Of a DNA stretch of 9,550 nucleotides, positions 1 to 4,545 are shown piece by piece. The position numbers were made by a program, and so were the translations under genes. The stretch spans positions 2,079-11,628 of the forward strand of contig MNZL01000162.1 in the NCBI GenBank assembly GCA_001873585.1, in the 5' to 3' direction. The DNA comes from Rhodobacterales bacterium CG2_30_65_12. GTDB taxonomy: Bacteria > Pseudomonadota > Alphaproteobacteria > Rhodobacterales > Rhodobacteraceae. A model generated the notes under the pieces. That model had not been told where the DNA came from. It did not search any database and worked only from the letters and a program-made list of their open reading frames with translations. Each line of letters opens with the position of its first letter. Positions within the stretch are counted from its first letter, which is position 1.

Positions 1-522
1 CACCGGCCCGGCCTCGCCCGGCGGGTAGATGTCGATGATCCCCCCGCGCACGGCAAAATCGCCGGGCTCGGTTACCGTGGGCGCCTGCGAAAAACCCATC
101 CGCACGAGAAAGCTGCGCAACGCGTCCACGTCGAGCCGGTGATCGACCCGGGCGGTAAAGCTCGCCTCGCGCAGCACGTCGCGGGCTGGCACCCGCTGGG
201 TGGCGGCGCTGAGCGTGGTGAGCAGCACGAAACGGTTGGTGGGCATTCCATGCGCCAGCGCCGCCAGCGTTGCCATCCGCGTGGCCGACACGTCGGCATT
301 GGGCGAAACCCGGTCGTAGGGCAGGCAATCCCAGCCCGGAAAGTCGATCCGCGTCACGCCCGGGGCGAAAAAATCGAGCGCCGCCGCCATCGCCGCAAGC
401 CTGCTCCCGTCGCGCGCGACGTGCACCACCGGGGCGCTGGATTTTTCCAGTTCGCGCACAAGCAGTGCGGCGTCGTAGCCCTCTGGGGCGCCGGACAGGA
501 TGATCGGGCGGGTCTCACTCAT
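1..522 (-). CDS. mfd: Mfd, transcription-repair coupling factor (N-terminal part; continues past window start)
   Basis: Mfd is a cytoplasmic DNA translocase that removes RNA polymerase stalled at DNA lesions and recruits UvrA for nucleotide excision repair. Only the first 174 residues are visible, and the frame is open to base 1. This part covers the UvrB-like domain 1, which contacts UvrA and holds no helicase motor. Two family signatures can be read: CLPYDRVSPNADVSATRM at residues 66-83, and FAVRGGIIDIYPP at 156-168 (the VRGGIIDIxPP block shared by UvrB and Mfd). The full protein is normally about 1150 residues, so most of the gene lies outside. The chosen start is the ATG at 522, giving MSETRPIILSGAPEGYDA, which matches the usual Mfd N-terminus in length and content. 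An AAGG lies only two bases before it, so the ribosome site is weak. The upstream neighbour on the same strand is the membrane protein gene ending at 602, with a GC hairpin in the 79-bp gap. The identification is secure. Confidence 0.93.
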   Translation of the reverse strand, partial: MSETRPIILSGAPEGYDAALLVRELEKSSAPVVHVARDGSRLAAMAAALDFFAPGVTRIDFPGWDCLPYDRVSPNADVSATRMATLAALAHGMPTNRFVLLTTLSAATQRVPARDVLREASFTARVDHRLDVDALRSFLVRMGFSQAPTVTEPGDFAVRGGIIDIYPPGEAGPV

Positions 523-541
523 GGCCTTGGCCTACCCCCCG

Positions 542-577
542 GCGCGGGCGGGATCAACTGGCTTTGAACGCCCGCGC
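542..577 (-). terminator. Perfect 9-bp GC inverted repeat between membrane protein gene and mfd (terminator or attenuator-like hairpin)
   Basis: GCGCGGGCG at 542-550 is exactly complementary to CGCCCGCGC at 569-577, with an 18-base loop that can itself pair TCAA with TTGA. In the minus-strand transcript the hairpin falls just after the stop codon at 602 and about 20 bases before the mfd start. No U-run follows, so it is not a classical Rho-independent terminator. It could be a weak terminator or attenuator, or an RNA-stability element. The function is inferred; the inverted repeat is read directly. Confidence 0.35.
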
Positions 578-601
578 GTTTGGCCACCGCGCGCGCCACG
601 A

Positions 602-1129
602 TCACGCGCCGAATGGGCCGATCGCCATGTTTTGATACATTCCCCACAATGCGGTCACGAAGATCGAGATCATGCCGATCACCTGGGTCTGGATGCGGTG
701 CCGCGCAAGCCGGCGCCGCAGCGCCTCGCCATGGAGCGCAGACTCGCGGATGATCCGCGCGGATCTGAGCGAGAGCGCCCCGACCACGGTCATCGGCCCG
801 GCGAGCAGAACCACGGCCTGGGCAAACTCGATCCCGTACCAGAAGCCGAGCATGGCCAGCGAGGTGAGCAAGCCCGACACCAGCCCGAGCAGCCAAAGCC
901 CCGAGACGCCGGCGATGTAGAACAGCCGGTTGCAGTTGACCCGCACGATGTCTTCGAGATCGGCCTGCGCCTCACCGCCGTGGCGCGCGGCGCGCTGGAT
1001 CATGTCCCACGGTACGCCGAGCACCCAGTGCGAGGTGGTCGACCACAACACCGCCAGCGCGATCCAGTACCACAGGTTGGAAAAGGATCGCATGTCGATG
1101 AGTTCAAAAACGACGGAATACCAGTCCAA
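602..1129 (-). CDS. Four-helix membrane protein of the 'component of SufBCD complex' type
   Basis: This is a small integral membrane protein of about 175 residues. Hydrophobic segments lie near residues 15-38, 73-96, 98-122 and 148-166. A charged cytoplasmic-type stretch runs from about 42 to 70 and another from about 122 to 147. From memory, proteins with this opening (DWY..VFELIDMRSFSNLW.WIALAV.WS) are labelled 'component of SufBCD complex' in Rhodobacteraceae. I know of no experiment behind that label, and no suf genes are in this window, so the function should be treated as unknown. The frame stays open upstream to 1282. I chose a TTG start at 1129 (LDWYSVVFEL) because the AGGCAGG just upstream resembles a ribosome site and homologues as I recall them begin MDWY. 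ATG codons at 1180 and 1171 are alternatives but would add low-complexity residues and lack a clear ribosome site. It precedes mfd on the same strand and is divergent from hemB. Confidence 0.75.
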   Translation of the reverse strand: MDWYSVVFELIDMRSFSNLWYWIALAVLWSTTSHWVLGVPWDMIQRAARHGGEAQADLEDIVRVNCNRLFYIAGVSGLWLLGLVSGLLTSLAMLGFWYGIEFAQAVVLLAGPMTVVGALSLRSARIIRESALHGEALRRRLARHRIQTQVIGMISIFVTALWGMYQNMAIGPFGA

Positions 1130-1144
1130 GGGCCTGCCTGTGCG

Positions 1145-1174
1145 TTGGCTGAATGCTGTTTGGGGTGTCATAAC
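1145..1174 (+). promoter_or_regulatory. Candidate sigma-70-type promoter for hemB
   Basis: TTGGCT at 1145-1150 and CATAAC at 1169-1174 are separated by 18 bases, each matching four of six consensus positions. Transcription would start near 1181 and give hemB a leader of about 120 bases, beginning at the 1181-1198 hairpin and including the 23-bp repeats. The match is only moderate and other promoters are possible. Confidence 0.3.
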
Positions 1175-1180
1175 CGCCAT

Positions 1181-1198
1181 GGCTGGCCAGCGCCAGCC
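1181..1198 (+). other. Perfect 7-bp hairpin in the hemB leader region
   Basis: GGCTGGC (1181-1187), loop CAGC and GCCAGCC (1192-1198) form a perfect short hairpin. It directly abuts and overlaps the first 23-bp repeat. If the candidate hemB promoter is right, the hairpin would sit at the very 5' end of the mRNA, where such structures can protect transcripts from decay. That role is inference. Confidence 0.5.
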
Positions 1199-1261
1199 CC
1201 TGAGCGCGGGCGCGGCCAACCCCTGAGCGCGGGCGCGGCCAGGCCTTGAGCGCGGGCGCGC
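1193..1261 (+). repeat. Three tandem copies of a 23-bp GC-rich repeat upstream of hemB
   Basis: The copies lie at 1193-1215, 1216-1238 and 1239-1261. Each carries the core CCTGAGCGCGGGCGCG, or CTTGAGCGCGGGCGCG in the third copy. Copies 1 and 2 differ at one position. Copy 3 differs at several near its start and at its last base. The period of 23 is not a multiple of three, so the array is not a coding repeat. It lies between the divergent membrane protein gene and hemB, 39 bases before the hemB start. Confidence 0.85.
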
Positions 1262-1287
1262 GCCGTGGCAAAGGAGGGCCAACAGCC

Positions 1288-1293
1288 GGAGGA
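1288..1293 (+). promoter_or_regulatory. Ribosome binding site fixing the hemB start
   Basis: GGAGGA lies six bases before the ATG at 1300. The open frame extends upstream to an ATG at 1246 inside the repeat array, but that ATG lacks such a site. This supports 1300 as the true start. A second AAGGAGG at 1271-1277 has no start codon at proper spacing in this frame. Confidence 0.75.
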
Positions 1294-1299
1294 TCCATC

Positions 1300-2295
1300 A
1301 TGCGCACCATTGCCCCCTTTCCCGCCACCCGCCTGCGCCGCAACCGCCGCTCCCAAGCCCTGCGCGGGCTGGTGCGCGAAACGCACCTCAGCGTGACCGA
1401 CCTGATCTGGCCGATGTTCGTGATGGAGGGCGAAAACGCCGAGCACCCGGTGCCGTCAATGCCCGGCGTGTCGCGCCTGACGATCGACAAGGTGGTGGCC
1501 GCGGCGCGGCGCGCCGAGAGCCTCGGCATTCCGGCGATCTGCCTGTTTCCCTATGTCGACCCAAGCCTGAAGACCGAGGCCTGCGAAAACGCATGGGACC
1601 GCGGCAACCTGTCGAACCGCGCCACCCGCGCGATCCGCGAGGCCGGCATCGAGGTGGCAGTGATGACCGATGTCGCGCTCGACCCCTACAATGCCAACGG
1701 CCACGACGGGATCGTGAAGGGCGGCGAGATCGTCAACGATGAAACGGTGGAGGCGCTGGCAAAGATGGCGCTGGCACAGGCCGAGGCGGGGGCCGACATC
1801 CTCGGCCCGTCCGACATGATGGACGGACGGATCGGCGCGATCCGGGCAATCCTGGAGGAAAACGGCCACGCGAATGTGTCGATCATGTCCTACTCGGCCA
1901 AGTATGCCTCGGCTTTCTACGGGCCGTTCCGCGATGCGGTGGGCGCCGCCGGCGCGCTGAAAGGCGACAAGAAAACCTACCAGATGGACCCGGGCAATGC
2001 CGACGAAGCGCTGCGCCTCGTCGAACGCGACCTGATGGAAGGGGCAGATATGGTGATGGTCAAGCCCGGGATGCCCTATCTCGACATCGCCCGGGCGGTA
2101 AAGGATCGCTTCCGCGTGCCCACCTTCGCCTATCAGGTATCGGGCGAATACGCGATGCTGATGGCCGCCGCTCAGAACGGCTGGTTGGCAGAAGAACAGG
2201 TGATGATGGAAAGCCTCGCGGGCTTCAAGCGCGCCGGGCTCGACGGCATCCTGACCTATTTCGCCCCCCGCGCGGCAGAAATCCTGAACGGCTGA
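1300..2295 (+). CDS. hemB: Porphobilinogen synthase (delta-aminolevulinic acid dehydratase)
   Basis: HemB condenses two molecules of 5-aminolevulinate to porphobilinogen, the second common step of tetrapyrrole (haem, bacteriochlorophyll, cobalamin) synthesis, in the cytoplasm. The product is 331 residues, the normal length. The two active-site lysines are visible: K201 in SYSAKYASAFYGPFRDA and K255, the Schiff-base lysine, in MVMVKPGMPYLD. The segment that binds catalytic zinc in the animal and yeast enzymes (three cysteines) reads DVALDPYNANGHDG at 124-137 here, with aspartate or alanine in place of cysteine. This is the known zinc-independent variant found in Bradyrhizobium, Rhodobacter and relatives, which relies on magnesium or monovalent ions. 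The start at 1300 is chosen for its strong ribosome site. The leader holds a hairpin and a 23-bp tandem repeat. The gene stands alone on its strand, with the SYLF lipoprotein gene 130 bases downstream. Confidence 0.97.
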   Translation: MRTIAPFPATRLRRNRRSQALRGLVRETHLSVTDLIWPMFVMEGENAEHPVPSMPGVSRLTIDKVVAAARRAESLGIPAICLFPYVDPSLKTEACENAWDRGNLSNRATRAIREAGIEVAVMTDVALDPYNANGHDGIVKGGEIVNDETVEALAKMALAQAEAGADILGPSDMMDGRIGAIRAILEENGHANVSIMSYSAKYASAFYGPFRDAVGAAGALKGDKKTYQMDPGNADEALRLVERDLMEGADMVMVKPGMPYLDIARAVKDRFRVPTFAYQVSGEYAMLMAAAQNGWLAEEQVMMESLAGFKRAGLDGILTYFAPRAAEILNG

Positions 2296-2301
2296 TCCAC
2301 C

Positions 2302-2318
2302 CCGCGCGCGCGGCTTTT
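2302..2318 (+). terminator. Weak terminator-like palindrome after hemB
   Basis: CCGCGCGCGCGG at 2302-2313 is self-complementary and followed by CTTTT, seven bases after the hemB stop. The stem is short (four to five pairs) and the T-run has only four bases, so it is at best a weak Rho-independent terminator. The rest of the 130-bp gap holds only short five-pair inverted repeats. Confidence 0.3.
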
Positions 2319-2425
2319 CGCCCATCGCGCCTGCGGGCGTGACAGCCCCACCGGGCTCGCGTATCATTGCCGCCAGCACCCGGGCACCAGATCCGGGCCG
2401 AGAGGCAACAGAAAGGCCAGAACGC

Positions 2426-2986
2426 ATGAGCAATTTCACCAGACGTGGGTTTATTTTCGCGGCGGGCGGCACCGGGGTGGTGCTGGCGGGCTGTGGCAAC
2501 GGGGTTGGCTCCGAAGGCCCGGCCCGGATCGACGCGCGGGTGCAGGCCACCCTCGCCCAGATGCGCACCGATGTGCCAGACGCGCGGGTGCTGGAGCAAA
2601 AATCGGTCGGCATGCTGGTCATGCCTCTGGTCACCGAAGCGGGCTTCGGTATCGGTGGCGCTTACGGGCGCGGGGCGCTCGTGGTCGGCGGCATGTCGGT
2701 GGACTACTACGCCCAGGCCAAGGCGAGCTTCGGCATCCAGGCCGGCGCGCAGCAATTTGCCCACGTGCTGTTCTTCATGACCGACGAAGCGCTGGCGGAT
2801 TTTCGCACCGCGTCTGGCTGGGTTGCCGGGGCCGACATCAAATATGCCGCGGCAAACGAAGGCGGCCGCATTGGCGCAGACACCATCACCGCGCTGAACC
2901 CGGTGGTCGCGCTGGTCTTCGGCTCGGCCGGGTTGATCGTTGGCGCGAGCCTCGAAGGCTCGAAATACACCCGCATCCTGCCCTGA
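2426..2986 (+). CDS. SYLF/Ysc84-domain lipoprotein with Tat-like signal peptide
   Basis: This is a predicted exported lipoprotein of 186 residues. The N-terminus SNFTRRGFIFAAGGTGVV carries a twin-arginine pattern (TRRGFI). It is followed by a hydrophobic stretch and the lipobox LAGC, with the lipidation cysteine at residue 23. The rest matches the bacterial SYLF (Ysc84-type lipid-binding) family as I recall it: a VLEQKSVGMLVMPLVTEAGFGIGGAYGRGALVV core, then AQQFAHVLFFMT, and a glycine/alanine-rich end ALNPVVALVFGSAGLIVGASLEGSKYTRIL. In eukaryotes this domain binds phosphoinositides. In bacteria the role is unclear, and an envelope or membrane-associated function is inferred. The start at 2426 is used because it places the signal peptide correctly and has an AAGG about ten bases upstream; the frame is open to 2339 but the added residues look random. 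The gene converges on the phospholipase-like gene. Confidence 0.82.
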   Translation: MSNFTRRGFIFAAGGTGVVLAGCGNGVGSEGPARIDARVQATLAQMRTDVPDARVLEQKSVGMLVMPLVTEAGFGIGGAYGRGALVVGGMSVDYYAQAKASFGIQAGAQQFAHVLFFMTDEALADFRTASGWVAGADIKYAAANEGGRIGADTITALNPVVALVFGSAGLIVGASLEGSKYTRILP

Positions 2987-2997
2987 TCGCTACGCAG

Positions 2998-3018
2998 GCG
3001 CCGGTTCAGCCCCGGCGC
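2998..3018. terminator. GC hairpin between convergent genes
   Basis: GCGCCGG (2998-3004) and CCGGCGC (3012-3018) form a perfect 7-bp stem with a 7-base loop, 11 bases after the SYLF lipoprotein stop and 41 bases after the end of the opposing gene. No T-run is present on either strand. The location between convergent genes suggests a shared termination or 3'-end protection structure. Confidence 0.4.
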
Positions 3019-3059
3019 AGCCCACCCCTGTGCAACCCGCCATCACGCCCGAGCCGAAC

Positions 3060-3515
3060 TCAGCGCGCCCGCGCAAGGCCCTCGGCCATCAGCGCGCCGA
3101 GCCGGTCGAGAACGGCCCAGGGCGGCTCCTGCCCGCGCGCCACCGCCTGCGCCCAATCTGAGGCGGCCATGTTCAGTTTGGCGCGGCGGCCCTGCGGGTC
3201 ATGGCACGGCGTGAGCGCGATCGCCTCATAAACGGCACGGGCCTTTTCGCCAAGCGCCGGGTTCGGCCAGGGCCGGGTGCGCAGTTCGTCCATGAAGGCA
3301 AGATCGCAGCCGCAATCGAGCCGGCCCGCCTGCATGGTGCAAAAATCGTGCCGCATGCAGGCCTCGTCGAGCGCGTCAAGGATCGGCCCGGCGCCGTGAA
3401 ACGGGCCGCACCAGTTGCCGTGCACCGGCAGCGACGGTCCCTGCGCGGCGGCGGGCGCGGCGATGAGGGCAAGGAGAAGGGCAAGCGGCGTCAACATGGC
3501 GCCATGTTCGCGCAT
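3060..3515 (-). CDS. Small secreted phospholipase A2-fold protein
   Basis: This is a 151-residue precursor with a Sec signal peptide: a hydrophobic LTPLALLLALIAAPAAAQG, with cleavage likely after an AAA near residue 24. The mature part has the phospholipase A2 core. GNWCGPFHGAGP (33-44) resembles the calcium loop, followed by LDALDEACMRHDFC (46-59), where H56-D57 are the catalytic His-Asp pair, and then CGCDLAFMDEL (68-78), the partner helix. Cysteines at 36, 53, 59, 68, 70 and 104 could form disulfides. The family hydrolyses the sn-2 ester of phospholipids with calcium. Activity here is inferred from the motifs. The start is uncertain: ATG at 3515 (MREHGAM) or ATG at 3497 (MLTPLALL), both with poor ribosome sites. 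The gene follows the dehydrogenase gene on the same strand after 79 bases, and this gap contains the GAGTATTT motif. Confidence 0.8.
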   Translation of the reverse strand: MREHGAMLTPLALLLALIAAPAAAQGPSLPVHGNWCGPFHGAGPILDALDEACMRHDFCTMQAGRLDCGCDLAFMDELRTRPWPNPALGEKARAVYEAIALTPCHDPQGRRAKLNMAASDWAQAVARGQEPPWAVLDRLGALMAEGLARAR

Positions 3516-3550
3516 CGCCGCGCCCCCGTCCAGAGCGACCGCGCTTGCGC

Positions 3551-3573
3551 CTTTTTCTTGGCAAAAATACTCA
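3551..3573 (-). other. GAGTATTTTTGCCAAGAAAAAG-type intergenic motif
   Basis: On the minus strand, 21 bases after the dehydrogenase stop, the sequence reads GAGTATTTTTGCCAAG followed by an A-run. It is an AT-rich island in a very GC-rich region, with TTTTT and AAAAA facing each other across a six-base spacer. From memory, near-identical strings occur many times between genes in Rhodobacteraceae genomes, with no function that I know of. I found no second copy in this window. Confidence 0.45.
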
Positions 3574-3594
3574 TACCCCCGCGCCATCGGGGCA

Positions 3595-4467
3595 TCAGCC
3601 GATCGCCTTGAGCCGCTTGATCAACGACGATGTATCCCAGCGCCCGCCGCCCATCTTCTGCACATCCTTGTAAAACTGGTCGACCAGCGCTGTCACCGGC
3701 AGGCTGGCGCCGGTCTCATTGGCGGTGTCGAGGCAGATGCCAAGGTCCTTGCGCATCCAGTCCACCGCAAAGCCGAAATCGAAGCGGTCATCGGCCATGG
3801 TCTCGTGCCGGTTCGCCATCTGCCAGCTTCCCGCCGCGCCCTGGCTGATCACCGCCACCACCTCGCGGATATCGAGCCCGGCCTTTTCGGCAAAGTGCAG
3901 GCCTTCCGCTAGGCCCTGCACGAGGCCGGCGATGCAGATCTGGTTGACCATCTTGGCAAGTTGGCCCGCGCCGGTCTCGCCCATCCGCCGGATCGTCTTG
4001 CCATAGGCCTGCATGATCGGCTCAGCGGCGTCATAGGCAGCCTGCGACCCACCGCACATGATCGACAGCACGCCGTTCTCGGCCCCCGCCTGCCCGCCCG
4101 ACACCGGCGCATCGACGTACGCCGCCCCCTGCCCGGCGGCGACGGCGGCGAGCTCCGCCGTCACCCGGGCCGATACCGTGGTGTGATCGACAAACACCGC
4201 GGCCGCCGCCATGCCGGCAAAGGCCCCGTCCGGCCCGAGGCAAACCGAGCGCAGATCGTCGTCGTTGCCAACGCAGGCCATCACGAACTCGGCCCCCTCG
4301 GCTGCTTCGCGCGGGCTGTCTGCCATCGCGCCGCCGTGCCTGGCCACCCAAGCCTCGGCCTTCGCCGTGGTGCGGTTATACACCGTCACCGCGTGGCCAG
4401 CCGCCGCCAGATGCCCCGCCATCGGCGCGCCCATCACGCCAAGACCCAGAAAAGCCAGTTTCGCCAT
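3595..4467 (-). CDS. 3-hydroxyisobutyrate dehydrogenase-family NAD(P)-dependent beta-hydroxyacid reductase
   Basis: This is a 290-residue cytoplasmic oxidoreductase of the beta-hydroxyacid dehydrogenase family (MmsB, GarR/GlxR, GLYR types). The Rossmann dinucleotide motif GLGVMGAPMAGHL is at residues 8-20. Asn31-Arg32 after the second strand (VYNRT) favours NADPH over NADH. The substrate-binding DAPVSGGQAGAENG is at 119-132. The catalytic lysine is K172 in GAGQLAKMVNQ, and the conserved K240 of RKDLG is present. Length is normal. The sequence alone does not separate 3-hydroxyisobutyrate dehydrogenase (valine breakdown) from tartronate semialdehyde or succinic semialdehyde reductase, so no symbol is given. 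No valine- or glycerate-pathway genes lie beside it. The start at 4467 has GGAG seven bases upstream, and a good candidate promoter sits at 4533-4505. It is divergent from the acylase gene. Confidence 0.93.
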   Translation of the reverse strand: MAKLAFLGLGVMGAPMAGHLAAAGHAVTVYNRTTAKAEAWVARHGGAMADSPREAAEGAEFVMACVGNDDDLRSVCLGPDGAFAGMAAAAVFVDHTTVSARVTAELAAVAAGQGAAYVDAPVSGGQAGAENGVLSIMCGGSQAAYDAAEPIMQAYGKTIRRMGETGAGQLAKMVNQICIAGLVQGLAEGLHFAEKAGLDIREVVAVISQGAAGSWQMANRHETMADDRFDFGFAVDWMRKDLGICLDTANETGASLPVTALVDQFYKDVQKMGGGRWDTSSLIKRLKAIG

Positions 4468-4504
4468 TTCAACGCTCCGTCAATTGCATGCCCGTGAGAC
4501 TGTC

Positions 4505-4533
4505 TTTATTGACGGGGGTTTGAGGCGGGTCAA
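4505..4533 (-). promoter_or_regulatory. Candidate sigma-70-type promoter for the dehydrogenase gene
   Basis: On the minus strand, TTGACC (4533-4528) and AATAAA (4510-4505) are exactly 17 bases apart, matching five of six and four of six consensus positions. Transcription would begin near 4498, about 30 bases before the start codon. The same segment contains TTGAC and GTCAA as inverted half-sites 15 bases apart, which could also serve a regulator acting on both divergent genes. Confidence 0.45.
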
Positions 4534-4545
4534 CAAGGAGCGCTC

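Noticed and set aside
500..1249. Plus-strand open frame (249 codons) opposite the membrane protein gene
   Set aside because: The product is Pro/Arg/His-rich without a domain. The opposing frame has four hydrophobic helices and a recognisable family opening.
1193..1261. CRISPR-like or integron-like array
   Set aside because: The copies are directly adjacent, 23 bp each with no spacers, and no cas or integrase gene is nearby.
1130..1282. N-terminal extension of the membrane protein through the repeat array (start at 1282)
   Set aside because: The added residues translate the 23-bp repeats in changing frames and are low in complexity. A TTG start at 1129 with a nearby AGG-rich site fits the family better.
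1456..2634. Minus-strand open frame (392 codons) opposite hemB and the start of the lipoprotein gene
   Set aside because: It spans two well-supported plus-strand genes and the gap between them, has no domain motif, and reflects third-position GC bias.
3516..3594. Possible small peptide gene or N-terminal extension of the phospholipase-like gene from 3587
   Set aside because: The extension would place 24 non-signal residues before a good signal peptide and would translate the GAGTATTT motif; no ribosome site supports it.
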